A stretch of DNA of 64,000 nt from Nocardioides sp. zg-DK7169 (GCF_013155365.1 NZ_JABJRA010000010.1:124001-188000), one strand, 5' to 3'; counted from the stretch's first letter, positions 45,862 through 54,922 are shown. The notes: generated by a model not told the origin, from the sequence alone. A program made the numbers and translations.

Positions 45862-46739
45862 TGCGCATCCCGCTGCCGCCGGTGCCGCTGCCGGCACACG
45901 TCGTCGAGGCCGCCCGGGAGTACGACGAGGGCGGGCGCGAGCCGGTCGCCCCCCGCGACGCGGCGACGGTGATCCTGCTGCGTCCGTGCGCTCCGGGGTC
46001 CGGGCAGGGCCCGGAGGTCTACTACATGCGCCGCCAGGTCTCGATGGACTTCGCCGCCGGGATGGCGGTCTACCCCGGCGGCGGGGTGGACCCGCGCGAC
46101 TTCGACGCCGACGTGGCCTGGGCCGGCCCGGGGCCGCAGGACTGGGCCGCGCGCCTGGGCTGCGACGCCGACACCGCCCGGGCGCTGGTGTGCGCGGCGG
46201 TGCGGGAGACCTTCGAGGAGTCCGGGGTCCTGCTCGCCGGGGCCTCCCCGGACGAGGTGGTCGCGGACACCACCGGCGCGGACTGGGAGGCCGACCGGGT
46301 CGCCCTGGAGACCCGCGAGCTGGCGATGACCGACTTCCTCAACCGGCGCGGGCTGGTGCTTCGCACCGACCTGCTCGGGGTCTGGGACGCCTGGCTGACG
46401 CCGGTCTTCGAGCCGAAGCGGTTCCGCACCTGGTTCTTCGTCGCCGCGCTGCCGGCCGGGCAGCTGACCCGCGACGTCTCCTCGGAGTCGTCCTCGGTCA
46501 CCTGGCTCCCGGCCCGGGTCGCCGCGGCGCAGGCCGACGCCGGCGAGCTGGCGCTGATGCCCCCGACGTACCTCACCAGCCTGGAGGTCGGCGTCCACGA
46601 CAGCCCCGAGGAGGTGCTGGCGGTGGCGTCGAGCCGTGCGGTGGAGATGTTCACCCCGTCGGTGGAGCCGCTCGGCGACACCTGGACCCTGTCGATGCCC
46701 GATCGGCTGCGCGGGCTGGTCGCGGAGCGACGCCGGTGA
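45861..46739 (+). CDS. Nudix hydrolase family protein
   Basis: A 292-residue protein whose Nudix box is split: PGGGVDPRDFDADVAW begins it and, after an insert, AAVRETFEESGVLL supplies the REuxEExG core. The insert between the Gly part and the Glu part places it with the larger actinobacterial Nudix proteins. Likely hydrolyses a nucleoside diphosphate derivative; substrate unknown. ATG overlaps the ridA stop by one base, and its own stop overlaps the MBL gene start. Confidence 0.85.
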   Translation: MRIPLPPVPLPAHVVEAAREYDEGGREPVAPRDAATVILLRPCAPGSGQGPEVYYMRRQVSMDFAAGMAVYPGGGVDPRDFDADVAWAGPGPQDWAARLGCDADTARALVCAAVRETFEESGVLLAGASPDEVVADTTGADWEADRVALETRELAMTDFLNRRGLVLRTDLLGVWDAWLTPVFEPKRFRTWFFVAALPAGQLTRDVSSESSSVTWLPARVAAAQADAGELALMPPTYLTSLEVGVHDSPEEVLAVASSRAVEMFTPSVEPLGDTWTLSMPDRLRGLVAERRR

Positions 46740-47545
46740 GCGCCTGGACCGGTGGGAGCTACCCGCCCCGCGCCGAGTGCCTGCTCGCGCCCAACCCCGG
46801 CATCATGACCCTCGACGGCACCAACACCTGGGTGCTACGCGAGCCCGGCGCGGACCGCGCGGTCGTCATCGACCCCGGCCCGGTCGACCACGGCCACCTC
46901 GAGCGGCTGGTCGAGGAGGTCGGCGAGGTGGGGCTGGTGCTGCTGACCCACCACCACTTCGACCACGCCGAGGTCGCCGAGGAGCTCGCGCGGCGCACCG
47001 GCAGCGCGGTGCGGGCCTTCGACCCGGCCTACTGCTTCCGGGCGGACCCGCTCGGCGACGGCGAGGAGCTCGACGTCGACGGGCTGCGGCTGCGGGCCCT
47101 GCACACCCCGGGCCACACCGCGGACTCGATGTCCTTCGTGCTGCCCGCGCAACGCGCGCTGCTCACCGGCGACATGGTCCTCGGCCGCGGCACCACCGTG
47201 GTCGCGCACCCCGACGGCCAGCTGGGTCCCTACTTCTCCTCCATCGAGACCATGCGCTCGCTGGTCGAGGCCGGCGAGGTCGACACCGTCTGGCCGGCCC
47301 ACGGCCCGGTGCTCCCGGACGCCGCGGGGGTGCTGGACTTCTACCTCGCCCACCGCCGCGAGCGGCTCGCCCAGGTCGAGGACGCCGTGCGGGAGCTCGG
47401 TGCCCAGCCGCACCCCGAGGGCCTCGCCGCCGACGAGCTCCCGCGCCGCGTCGTGGAGATCGTCTACGCCGACGTCGACCCCGTCCTCTGGGATGCCGCC
47501 GAGCTCTCCGTCCGCGCCCAGCTGGCGTACCTCGCCGCCCGTTGA
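46736..47545 (+). CDS. MBL-fold metallo-hydrolase (Rv3677c-like)
   Basis: A 269-residue metallo-beta-lactamase-fold hydrolase. The metal ligands are visible in THHHFDHAE (HxHxDH pattern), HTPGHTADS, GDMVLG and the final AHGP. It resembles LACTB2-type hydrolases and the mycobacterial protein next to Crp. Role unknown; ribonuclease and thioesterase activity are known in the family. The GTG start overlaps the Nudix stop. Its TGA stop is contained in the first unit of a family A repeat, so the last residues (LAAR) border the array. Confidence 0.88.
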   Translation: MSAWTGGSYPPRAECLLAPNPGIMTLDGTNTWVLREPGADRAVVIDPGPVDHGHLERLVEEVGEVGLVLLTHHHFDHAEVAEELARRTGSAVRAFDPAYCFRADPLGDGEELDVDGLRLRALHTPGHTADSMSFVLPAQRALLTGDMVLGRGTTVVAHPDGQLGPYFSSIETMRSLVEAGEVDTVWPAHGPVLPDAAGVLDFYLAHRRERLAQVEDAVRELGAQPHPEGLAADELPRRVVEIVYADVDPVLWDAAELSVRAQLAYLAAR

Positions 47546-47618
47546 GTCGAGACCTCTGACGGTTGAGTCGAGACTCGGGACGCTCGAGTCGAGACTTCTG
47601 ACCGGTTGAGTCGCGAGC
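47541..47618 (+). repeat. Family A tandem repeat, locus 3 (4 units, forward)
   Basis: Units at 47541, 47562, 47582 and 47605, core GTTGAGTCGAGACYTCTGAC with variation, the last truncated (GTTGAGTCGCGAGC). The first unit contains the TGA of the MBL gene. No family B units follow, unlike loci 1 and 2. A matching array in reverse orientation lies at 48631, on the other side of the AbiEi/DUF559 gene. Confidence 0.85.
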
Positions 47619-47712
47619 CGCGGGTCGTCCACCGGAGGCCCCCGGGGCGCGTCCTCCACAGTCCATGACCTCGCCGCGGCTGAGGGCGTCCGGGCGGGGC
47701 GATCGTCGGGTG

Positions 47713-48630
47713 ATGGACCTGCCCGCGCTGCCGTGGCCCGACGAGCCCTTCTCGAGGGCGGACCTGACCGCCCGCGCCGTACCGCTGTCCCGGCTGCGCC
47801 GGGCGATCCGCAACGGCGAGGTGCGTCCCGTGGTGCGCGGTGTCTACGCGGCGTCGCACCTCGAGGACACCCTCGAGCTGCGAGCGCGCGCCCTCGCGCG
47901 GGGGGCCTCGCCCCACCAGGTCGTCACGGACCGTACGGCGGCCTGGCTCCACGGCGTCGACGCCCACGTGCACGGCGAGCACGACGGCGTGCCGGACGTC
48001 GAGATGTGCGCCCTGCGCCGGCACGCCCCGACGAAGGCGCTCGGTGCGGACGGGCGCACGCGGGACCTGTCGCCTCAGGACGTGATGACGCTGCACGGCG
48101 TCCTGGTGACGACCCCGCTGCGGACTGCCCTCGATCTCGGCTGCTGCCTGCGGCGCCGCGAGGCGTTCGCCGTCCTCACGCAGATGGCCCGGACCCACGG
48201 GCTGACGCGCGAGGACTACGTGCGCGGGCTCGCGCGCTATCGACGTCGTCGTGGTGTCGTGCAGCTGCGCGAGCTCGTCAGCCACGTCGATCCCCGCGTG
48301 GAGTCGCAGCGCGAGGCGTGGGTGCTGCTGGAGATCGTGGACGCGGGCCTCCCGGCGCCCGAGCCGCAGGTCTGGGTCGAGGTCGACGGCGTACCGACGT
48401 ACCGCCTGGACCTCGTCTACCGCCGGCGCCGTGTGTGCGTCGAGTACGACGGCGAGGAGGCGCACCGCGGCCGGGAGGAGTACGACGCGGAACGCCGCAG
48501 GTGGCTGCGTGACGACGGCTGGGCGGTCATCGTGGTCCGGCGGGGCGACTTCGGCGACGACGCGTCGCAACGGTGGCTCGCCGAGCTGCGGAGCGCGCTG
48601 GCGACGGCGTACTCCAACCGCCGCTGGTGA
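47713..48630 (+). CDS. AbiEi-like winged helix plus DUF559 protein, copy 2
   Basis: A 305-residue protein with an AbiEi-type N-terminus (LSRLRRAIRNGEVRPVVRGVYAA) and a DUF559 C-terminus (TYRLDLVYRRRRVCVEYDGEEAHRG in pieces, then WAVIVVRRGDF). The DxVY...EYDGE arrangement is the D-ExK-like core of a Vsr-type nuclease fold. Same architecture as the gene at 42267 but diverged. It interrupts the MBL-crp order and is flanked by inverted family A arrays. I use the ATG at 47713; an ATG at 47665 would add 16 unrelated-looking residues. Confidence 0.78.
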   Translation: MDLPALPWPDEPFSRADLTARAVPLSRLRRAIRNGEVRPVVRGVYAASHLEDTLELRARALARGASPHQVVTDRTAAWLHGVDAHVHGEHDGVPDVEMCALRRHAPTKALGADGRTRDLSPQDVMTLHGVLVTTPLRTALDLGCCLRRREAFAVLTQMARTHGLTREDYVRGLARYRRRRGVVQLRELVSHVDPRVESQREAWVLLEIVDAGLPAPEPQVWVEVDGVPTYRLDLVYRRRRVCVEYDGEEAHRGREEYDAERRRWLRDDGWAVIVVRRGDFGDDASQRWLAELRSALATAYSNRRW

Positions 48631-48713
48631 CCAGAGCTCTCGACTCGACCGGTCAGAACTCTCGACTCGAGCGTCAGAACTCTCGACTCGAGCGTCAGAA
48701 CTCTCGACTCAAC
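48631..48713 (-). repeat. Family A tandem repeat, locus 4 (4 units, reverse)
   Basis: On the plus strand the units read GTCAGAACTCTCGACTCGAGC and variants, at about 48631, 48651, 48673 and 48694, which is the reverse complement of the family A core. The last unit ends in CTCAAC, the exact inverse of GTTGAG. The array starts directly after the DUF559 stop codon. With locus 3 it forms a 1.17-kb block with inverted ends. Confidence 0.85.
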
Positions 48714-48732
48714 CCCACCTCAGACGGGAGAA

Positions 48733-48760
48733 GGGCCCACCTCAACCGTGAGGCGGGCCC
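48733..48760. terminator. Terminator between DUF559 copy 2 and crp
   Basis: GGGCCCACCTCA pairs with TGAGGCGGGCCC around ACCG, one A-C mismatch in 12 positions. It ends 17 bases from the crp stop codon, between convergent genes. Confidence 0.75.
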
Positions 48761-48777
48761 AGCTCGATGTCGGGGGA

Positions 48778-49455
48778 TCAGCGGGCGCGGCGGCCCAGGC
48801 GCTCGATGTCGAGGATGACGACGGAGCGGGGCTCGAGGCGGACCCAGCCGCGCGAGGCGAAGTCGGCGAGCGCCTTGTTGACCGTCTCGCGGGAGGCGCC
48901 GACCAGCTGGGCGAGCTCCTCCTGGGTGAGGTCGTGGTGGACGTGGACGCCGTCGTCGGCGGTGCGGCCGAAGCGGTCGGCGAGGTCGAGCAGCGCCTTC
49001 GCCACGCGGCCGGGGACGTCGGAGAAGACCAGGTCGGCCACGACGTCGTTGGCCTTGCGCAGCCGGCTGGCCAGCTGGGTGAGCAGGCCACGGGCGACGA
49101 CCGGGCGGCCCTCGAGCCAGCGCAGCAGGTCCTCGTGGGAGAGGGAGGCGAACGACGCGTCGGTCACCGCGGTCACCGTCGCGGAGCGCGGGCCCGGGTC
49201 GAAGAGCGACAGCTCGCCGAACATCTGGCCGGGGCCGAGGATCGCGAGCAGGTTCTCCCGGCCGTCGGAGGAGGTGCGGCCGAGCTTCACCTTGCCGTCG
49301 AGGACGACGTAGAGCTTGTCGCCCGAGTCGCCCTCATGGAAGAGCACGTCACCACGGCGGAGGCGGGACTCGGTCATCGAGCTGCGCAGCGCCGTGGCCG
49401 CCTCGTCGTCCAGCGCACTGAAAAGCGGGGCTTGACGAAGTACGTCGTTGTCCAC
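48778..49455 (-). CDS. crp: CRP/FNR-family cAMP-responsive regulator
   Basis: A 225-residue CRP: a cyclic-nucleotide domain (GELSLFDPGPRSATV, with the Glu and Arg that hold cAMP) and a C-terminal winged helix (LTQEELAQLVGASRETVNKALADF in pieces). Length and sequence match mycobacterial Rv3676 and Corynebacterium GlxR. These bind TGTGA-N6-TCACA and control carbon and energy metabolism. AGGAGG precedes the GTG start. A degenerate half site (CGTGC-N6-TCACA, 49509-49524) upstream may allow autoregulation, weakly supported. A perfect site precedes the acetate symporter operon in this window. Confidence 0.93.
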   Translation of the reverse strand: MDNDVLRQAPLFSALDDEAATALRSSMTESRLRRGDVLFHEGDSGDKLYVVLDGKVKLGRTSSDGRENLLAILGPGQMFGELSLFDPGPRSATVTAVTDASFASLSHEDLLRWLEGRPVVARGLLTQLASRLRKANDVVADLVFSDVPGRVAKALLDLADRFGRTADDGVHVHHDLTQEELAQLVGASRETVNKALADFASRGWVRLEPRSVVILDIERLGRRAR

Positions 49456-49632
49456 GGATCCTCCTTCGGTGCGCCCGCCTGGCGTGCGGGCATCGATCGA
49501 ATCCTACGCGTGCGGTTTCTCACAGCCATATCGGCGCAATAACCGGCGCGCCGCAGCGACCTCGGGAGAGGCTCGCGCGCGCCGCCGGGCGGGGCCGCGT
49601 GCGGTGTCATCGCCCCGCCGTACCCTAGGCCC

Positions 49633-50349
49633 GTGCCCGCTGCCGTACCACTGACGCGCCCCGACACCTCGCTTGTCCGACGCGCCCGCAAGATCGGGCG
49701 CGTGCTCGCCGAGACCTACCCCGACGCGCACTGCGAGCTCGACTTCGAGAACCCCTTCGAGCTCCTCGTGGTGACCGTTCTCTCGGCGCAGACCACCGAC
49801 CGCCGCGTCAACGCGGTGCGCCCGGTCCTGTTCGGCGCCTACCCCGACCCCGCCTCGATGGCGCAGGCCGAGCGCGAGGACCTCGAGCGCATCGTCGGCC
49901 CGCTCGGGTTCTTCCGGGCCAAGACCGAGTCGCTGCTCAAGCTCTCCGCGGCCCTGGTCGCCGACCACGGCGGCGAGGTGCCGGGCAGCCTCGACGACCT
50001 GGTCAAGCTCCCGGGCGTGGGCCGCAAGACCGCCAACGTCGTGCTCGGCAACGCCTTCGGGGTCCCGGGCATCACCGTCGACACCCACTTCGGCCGGCTG
50101 GTGCGCCGCTTCGGCCTCACCGACGAGACCGACCCGGTCAAGGTCGAGCACGCGATCGGCGCGCTCTACCCCAAGCGCGACTGGACGATGCTGTCGCACC
50201 ACGTCATCTGGCACGGCCGCCGCCGCTGCCACGCCAAGCGGCCCGCCTGCGGCGCCTGCCCGATCGCGCGCTGGTGCCCGTCGTACGGCGAGGGCCCGAC
50301 CGACCCCGTCGTCGCCGAGGCGCTCGTGCGCACCCAGGGCCCGGCGTGA
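49633..50349 (+). CDS. nth: Endonuclease III
   Basis: A 238-residue base-excision repair glycosylase/lyase. The helix-hairpin-helix [14 protein letters not shown] with the catalytic Lys, the following Asp ([11 protein letters not shown]) and the C-terminal [4Fe-4S] loop (C-x6-C-x2-C-x5-C) are complete. The GTG start lies exactly 6 bases after TACCCT (49621-49626), so the transcript is probably leaderless. It heads an overlapping operon with the TlpA-like, Nudix and marP genes, the mycobacterial order. Divergent from crp. Confidence 0.95.
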   Translation: MPAAVPLTRPDTSLVRRARKIGRVLAETYPDAHCELDFENPFELLVVTVLSAQTTDRRVNAVRPVLFGAYPDPASMAQAEREDLERIVGPLGFFRAKTESLLKLSAALVADHGGEVPGSLDDLVKLPGVGRKTANVVLGNAFGVPGITVDTHFGRLVRRFGLTDETDPVKVEHAIGALYPKRDWTMLSHHVIWHGRRRCHAKRPACGACPIARWCPSYGEGPTDPVVAEALVRTQGPA

Positions 50350-50969
50350 GCCGCCGGCTACGCGCGGCGCTCGCCACCGGCGCGCTGCTGAGCTCCGCGG
50401 TGCTCGCCGGCTGCGCCCCCGACGCGAGCCCCTCCAGCGGTGAGCGGGCCGCGCCCTCGGAGTCCAACGTCGCCGTCGACACCCCCGAGCTGCGCCGCAT
50501 GAAGGCCGACGCCGGCGTGGAGCCGTGCCGTCCCGGCACCGCCGACGACGGCGCGCTGCCCGCGGTCAGTCTGCCCTGCCTCGGCGGCGGCGAGCGGGTC
50601 GACCTCTCCACCCTCGAGGGCCCGCTGGTGATCAACTTCTGGGCCTCCAACTGCGGCCCGTGCCGCAAGGAGATGCCGGCGCTGCAGGAGTTCCACGAGG
50701 CCCACGGCGACCGGGTCCCGGTGATCGGGGTCGACTTCCTCGACGTGATGCCGGAGGCCGCGATGGAGCTCGTCGAGCGCACCGGTGTCACCTACCCGCT
50801 GCTCGCCGACCCGGGCGGGGAGCTGCAGGGCACCGACCTGCGCCCGCTGGCGCTGCCCACCTTCGCCTTCCTGGCAGAGGACGGCGAGGTCACCATGGTC
50901 GGCGGCGGCATCGACAGCGCGGACGACCTCGTCGCGATGGTCGACGAGCACCTCGGCGTGGACCTGTGA
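50346..50969 (+). CDS. TlpA/ResA-like thioredoxin lipoprotein
   Basis: A 207-residue extracytoplasmic thiol-disulfide protein. The N-terminus is a lipoprotein signal with lipobox LAGC (Cys about 22), and the thioredoxin-fold domain has [10 protein letters not shown], a CxxC active site preceded by WASN. Counterpart of mycobacterial Rv3673c. GTG overlaps the nth stop by 4 bases and the gene overlaps the Nudix gene by 4 bases. Such proteins usually reduce cytochrome c or cell-envelope disulfides; no cytochrome gene lies here. Confidence 0.9.
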   Translation: MSRRLRAALATGALLSSAVLAGCAPDASPSSGERAAPSESNVAVDTPELRRMKADAGVEPCRPGTADDGALPAVSLPCLGGGERVDLSTLEGPLVINFWASNCGPCRKEMPALQEFHEAHGDRVPVIGVDFLDVMPEAAMELVERTGVTYPLLADPGGELQGTDLRPLALPTFAFLAEDGEVTMVGGGIDSADDLVAMVDEHLGVDL

Positions 50970-51694
50970 GCTCGCCCGCCGGGCTGCCGGCGTGGCTGCT
51001 GCCCGTGCACGAGGCGGCCCGCACCATCGAGGGCCGCGACCTGACCCGCTTCCTGCCGCCCGACTCCGCCGACGTGCGACGTGGCGCGGTGCTGATGCTG
51101 TGGAGCGAGGGCGAGCAGGGCGCCGAGCTGCTGCTCACCGAGCGCGCCCACGACATGCGCTCCCACCCCGGCCAGGTCTCCTTCCCGGGCGGCTCGCTGG
51201 ATCCCGGCGAGTCGGTGGTCGAGGCGGCGCTGCGCGAGGCCGAGGAGGAGGTCGGGGTGGACCCGGCCTCGGTCGAGGTCTTCGGGCTGCTGCCCGAGCT
51301 GTTCCTGCCGCCCAGCAACTTCGCGGTCACCCCGGTGCTCGGCTGGTGGCGCGAGCAGCACCGGGTCGAGGTGGTCAGCGCCCAGGAGGTGCACGCCATC
51401 CACCACGCACCGATCTCCGAGCTCGTCGACCCCACCCACCGGGTGACGGTGCGCCACCCGTCGGGCTACACCAGCCCCGGCTTCCTGATCGGCGCCGACA
51501 AGGACGTCATCTTGTGGGGGTTCACCGGCGGGATCATCTCCCGGCTGCTGGACTACCTCGGTTGGGCCGAGCCCTGGGACGAGGGCAAGGTCCAGGACCT
51601 GCCCGACTACATGTTCGCCGGCGACTCCGTCACCCAGCGCAACGCGCGCGCCGGCCTGCTCGACATCTCCGACGAGGAGCGACGCGCCCGGTGA
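50966..51694 (+). CDS. CoA-type Nudix hydrolase
   Basis: A 242-residue Nudix protein of the CoA pyrophosphatase (NudL) kind. The box GGSLDPGESVVEAALREAEEEVGV is intact when read across residues (REAEEEVG holds the metal-binding Glu), and SHPGQVSFPGG upstream is the NuCoA-type signature. Counterpart of Rv3672c. It probably cleaves CoA or its oxidised and acylated forms to 4'-phosphopantetheine and ADP. Overlaps both neighbours by 4 bases. Confidence 0.9.
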   Translation: MSSPAGLPAWLLPVHEAARTIEGRDLTRFLPPDSADVRRGAVLMLWSEGEQGAELLLTERAHDMRSHPGQVSFPGGSLDPGESVVEAALREAEEEVGVDPASVEVFGLLPELFLPPSNFAVTPVLGWWREQHRVEVVSAQEVHAIHHAPISELVDPTHRVTVRHPSGYTSPGFLIGADKDVILWGFTGGIISRLLDYLGWAEPWDEGKVQDLPDYMFAGDSVTQRNARAGLLDISDEERRAR

Positions 51695-52866
51695 ACCCGC
51701 TCGACTGGATCCTGGTCGTCCTGCTCGTCCTCTACGCGGTCTCCGGCTACTGGCAGGGCTTCGTCACGGGCGCCTTCGCCACCGCCGGCCTGCTCTGCGG
51801 CGGCCTGCTCGGCATCTGGCTCGCCCCGATGGCGCTGGGCGACGCCGCGCCCTCGCTGTTGGTCTCGGTGGGCGCGCTGTTCATCGTGATCCTCTCGGCC
51901 TCCCTGGGCCAGGCCCTGCTGCAGTACGTCGGGGCGCGGATCCGCTCGCGCATCACCTGGCAACCGGTGCGCGCCCTCGACGCGCTCGGCGGCGCGGCGC
52001 TCAGTGCAGGCGCCGTGCTGCTCGTGGCCTGGGCGCTCGGCGTGGCGGTCTCCGGCACCCGGATCGGCCCGGTCACCTCGATGGTGCGCGAGTCCACGGT
52101 GCTGGCGAAGGTCGACGAGGCACTGCCGACCTCGGCGGGCTCGGTGCTCAACACCTTCAACGACGTCGTCGGCACCGGGTTCTTCCCGCGCTACCTCGAG
52201 CCGTTCGCCCCCGAGCGGATCGTCGAGGTCGCCCCGGGCAACGACCGGCTGCTGCGCAGCCCCCGGGTCCAGGACGCCCAACAGAGCGTGCTGAAGGTGC
52301 GCGGCGCCAACCGCTGCGGTCGCGGCGTCGAGGGCACCGGGTTCCTCTACGCCGACGACCGGCTGATGACCAACGCCCACGTGGTGGCCGGGGTCAGCGA
52401 CCCCGAGGTCGTGGTCGGCGAGGAGAGCGTCCCGGCCGAGGTCGTCCTCTACGACCCGGACCTCGACCTGGCGGTCCTCGCGCTCGACGACCGCGGCCGC
52501 CCGGCCCTCGACTTCGACGGCGCGGCCGGGCCGCGCGACTCGGTCGCGATCCTCGGCTACCCCCTCGACGGCCCCTTCGACGCCCGGTCCGGCCGGATCC
52601 GCGACGAGCAGCGGCTCCGCTCGCCCGACATCTACGGCAACGGCTCGGTCCTGCGCGAGGTGTTCTCGCTGCGCGCGCTCGTGCGCCCCGGCAACTCCGG
52701 CGGTCCGGTGATCGCCCGTGACGGCGACGTCGTGGGCGTCGTCTTCGCGGCCTCGGTCACCGACGACGACACCGGTTATGCCCTCACCGCAGACCAGGTG
52801 CAGGACGTCGCCCGCGTGGGCGTCGCCCGCAGCGCCGAGGTCTCCACCGGCGACTGCGCCAGCTGA
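51691..52866 (+). CDS. marP: MarP-like membrane serine protease (acid-resistance)
   Basis: A 391-residue protein: four transmembrane helices of CvpA type in the first 170 residues, then a periplasmic trypsin-like protease domain. The triad is His about 229 in TNAHVVAG, Asp about 258 in DPDLDLAVLAL and Ser about 335 in RPGNSGGPV. Cys in ANRCGRG and in the C-terminal TGDCAS match the disulfide of mycobacterial MarP (397 residues), required for its control by redox. MarP is needed for pH homeostasis in mycobacteria. Last gene of the nth operon. Confidence 0.9.
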   Translation: MNPLDWILVVLLVLYAVSGYWQGFVTGAFATAGLLCGGLLGIWLAPMALGDAAPSLLVSVGALFIVILSASLGQALLQYVGARIRSRITWQPVRALDALGGAALSAGAVLLVAWALGVAVSGTRIGPVTSMVRESTVLAKVDEALPTSAGSVLNTFNDVVGTGFFPRYLEPFAPERIVEVAPGNDRLLRSPRVQDAQQSVLKVRGANRCGRGVEGTGFLYADDRLMTNAHVVAGVSDPEVVVGEESVPAEVVLYDPDLDLAVLALDDRGRPALDFDGAAGPRDSVAILGYPLDGPFDARSGRIRDEQRLRSPDIYGNGSVLREVFSLRALVRPGNSGGPVIARDGDVVGVVFAASVTDDDTGYALTADQVQDVARVGVARSAEVSTGDCAS

Positions 52867-52874
52867 GCCCGAGG

Positions 52875-52912
52875 CCCGCACACCAGACGAGCCCGCACAC
52901 CAGACGAGCCCG
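52875..52912. repeat. 17-bp tandem repeat after marP
   Basis: Two exact units of CCCGCACACCAGACGAG at 52875 and 52892, followed by a partial third that runs into the terminator stem. Starts 8 bases after the marP stop. Confidence 0.85.
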
Positions 52913-52942
52913 GCCCCGGACGATCGTCCGGGGCCGGGCTCG
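52905..52942. terminator. Palindromic terminator between marP and the holin-like gene
   Basis: A 38-base perfect palindrome with a 19-base arm (CGAGCCCGGCCCCGGACGA) and no unpaired centre. It overlaps the last repeat unit on its left and abuts a 16-bp repeat on its right. Suited to terminate both convergent transcripts. Confidence 0.8.
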
Positions 52943-52974
52943 GGTGCTGCTGGGGGCTGGTGCTGCTGGGGGCT
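52943..52974. repeat. 16-bp tandem repeat before the holin-like gene stop
   Basis: Two exact units of GGTGCTGCTGGGGGCT at 52943 and 52959, directly to the right of the palindromic terminator and 5 bases from the convergent stop codon. Confidence 0.85.
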
Positions 52975-52979
52975 GGGAC

Positions 52980-53384
52980 TCAGCTCTGGCCCTTGAGCGC
53001 CCGCGGGATCTCGCGGCCCTGCTCGATGGCCTTCGACGGGGGACCGACCTGCTTGACCTTCTTCACGCCGACGAAGGCGAGCAGCCCGGCGAGCAGGACG
53101 TAGAACCCGAAGACGATCAGGAACGCCCAGTGCAGGGACAGCCCGGAGCCGTTCCAGTGGATCAGGTAGGCGATCGCGATCGAGAGCATGATGATCGCCA
53201 GGACGGCGATGAAGCCCGCCGCGGCGAACAGGGCGATGCCGACCCCGCCCGCGCGGACGCTGACCTTCAGCTCGGACTTGGCGAGCTGGATCTCCTTGGA
53301 GACCAGCGTCGAGATGTCCCGGCTGGCGTCGGAGACGAGCTTGCCGATCGTCGGCTCGGCGTCCTTGACCGGTTCGGTGGCCAT
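52980..53384 (-). CDS. Holin superfamily III (Act_3) membrane protein
   Basis: A 134-residue protein with an acidic N-terminus, an amphipathic helix ([16 protein letters not shown]) and two transmembrane helices (about 47-73 and 84-107), then a basic tail. This is the actinobacterial Phage_holin_3_6 / Holin-X kind, chromosomal and beside marP and nhaA in many genomes; it is not a sign of prophage. Function unknown. Counterpart of a small membrane gene next to marP in mycobacteria. Confidence 0.85.
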   Translation of the reverse strand: MATEPVKDAEPTIGKLVSDASRDISTLVSKEIQLAKSELKVSVRAGGVGIALFAAAGFIAVLAIIMLSIAIAYLIHWNGSGLSLHWAFLIVFGFYVLLAGLLAFVGVKKVKQVGPPSKAIEQGREIPRALKGQS

Positions 53385-53560
53385 GTGGCTCCTCTGGCGG
53401 TGTGCGTGGCGGCGGGTCCGCTACCGGTGCGGTGTCGGACGATGCCCCCGACCCTACCGAACCGACCACGTGGGGGGCGCCGGTAGCATCGGCGAGGGAG
53501 AGCCGGGAAGTCTGGTCGGCACGTCGTTGTCATGCCCCCACGTCGAAGAGGCCCCTCATC

Positions 53561-54922
53561 ATGCCCGACCCCCGCTCGTCCGCACCTGCCCCGGGACCGT
53601 CCGATCAGCGCCGTGTCCTGACCCGTCCGAGCTGGCCGGAGTACCAGCGGATCACCGAGATCCTGCGCATGGAGACGGTCGGCGGCATGCTGCTGATCGC
53701 CGGCGCGGTCCTCGCCGTGGTGTGGGCGAACCTGCCGGGTGACTCCTACGCGTCGCTGCGCGACCTGCACGTCGGCGGCCAGGTGCTCGGCTTCGACCTC
53801 GACCTGAGCCTGGCGCACTGGGCGGCGGACGGCCTGCTCGCGGTCTTCTTCTTCCTCGTCGGCCTGGAGCTGAAGAAGGAGTTCGTCGCCGGCGACCTGC
53901 GCCGCCTCGACCGCGCCATCGTGCCGGTCGCCGCGGCCATCGGCGGTGTCGCCGTGCCGGCGCTGCTCTACGTCCTGGTCAACCTCGGCTCCGGGGGCGA
54001 GACGCTCCACGGCTGGGCGATCCCCACCGCCACGGACATCGCGTTCGCCGTGGCGGTGCTCGCGGTCGTCGGCTCGCGCCTGCCGTCGGCGCTGCGGCTG
54101 TTCCTCCTCACCCTCGCCGTGGTCGACGACCTGGTCGCCATCTCGATCATCGCGCTCTTCTACACCGACGAGCTGCACGTCGAGCAGCTGCTCTGGGCGC
54201 TCGTCCCGCTCGCCCTGTTCGGCCTGCTGGTCCAGCGCTGGCCCGCCTTCTTCGGCACCCGCGGCTGGGCGAGCTGGCTGGTGCTGGTGCCGCTCGGCGC
54301 GCTGGTGTGGGCGTTCTTCCTCGAGTCCGGCGTGCACGCCACGATCGCCGGCGTGGTGCTGGGCTTCCTGGTCCCGGTGATGCGCAAGTCGGGCGGCGAG
54401 GGCCCGGGCCTGGCCGAGGTGCTCGAGCACCGGGTTCGCCCGCTGTCGGCCGGGTTCTGCGTCCCGGTCTTCGCGTTCTTCTCCGCGGGTGTCGCGCTCG
54501 GTGACGGCGGCGGCCTCGGGTCGCTGCTCTCCGACGGCGTCGCCTGGGGGATCGTGATCGGCCTGGTGGTCGGCAAGCCGATCGGCATCCTGGCCGCGAC
54601 CTGGCTGGTCACCCGCACCCGACGCGCGAACCTCGACAGCGACATCACCTGGCGCGACCTGACCGGCATGTCGATGCTGGCCGGCATCGGGTTCACGGTG
54701 TCGCTGCTGATCTCCGAGCTCAGCTTCGACGCCGGGTCCGCGCACTACGACCACGCCAAGATCGCGATCCTCGGTGCCTCGGTGCTGGCCGCCGGGCTGT
54801 CCGCGCTGGTCCTCGTCCCCCGCAACCGCCACTACCGCGAGCTCGAGCTCCGCGAGCAGGTGGACGAGGACCGCGACGGCATCCCCGACGTCTTCCAGCG
54901 CCCCGAGGACCAGCGCGGCTAG
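53561..54922 (+). CDS. nhaA: Na+/H+ antiporter NhaA
   Basis: A 453-residue NhaA with about 12 membrane segments. The ion-binding Asp pair lies in [11 protein letters not shown], the discontinuous helices are at [14 protein letters not shown] and GFTVSLLIS, and the charged C-terminal tail is cytoplasmic ([14 protein letters not shown]). It swaps Na+ for 2 H+ at alkaline pH. The ATG at 53561 has no good ribosome site. Near marP, which is also tied to pH homeostasis. Confidence 0.92.
   Translation: MPDPRSSAPAPGPSDQRRVLTRPSWPEYQRITEILRMETVGGMLLIAGAVLAVVWANLPGDSYASLRDLHVGGQVLGFDLDLSLAHWAADGLLAVFFFLVGLELKKEFVAGDLRRLDRAIVPVAAAIGGVAVPALLYVLVNLGSGGETLHGWAIPTATDIAFAVAVLAVVGSRLPSALRLFLLTLAVVDDLVAISIIALFYTDELHVEQLLWALVPLALFGLLVQRWPAFFGTRGWASWLVLVPLGALVWAFFLESGVHATIAGVVLGFLVPVMRKSGGEGPGLAEVLEHRVRPLSAGFCVPVFAFFSAGVALGDGGGLGSLLSDGVAWGIVIGLVVGKPIGILAATWLVTRTRRANLDSDITWRDLTGMSMLAGIGFTVSLLISELSFDAGSAHYDHAKIAILGASVLAAGLSALVLVPRNRHYRELELREQVDEDRDGIPDVFQRPEDQRG

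Noticed and set aside
52980..53384. Prophage remnant, suggested by a holin-like product
   Set aside because: This holin superfamily gene is a standard chromosomal neighbour of marP and nhaA in actinobacteria, and no other phage gene is present.
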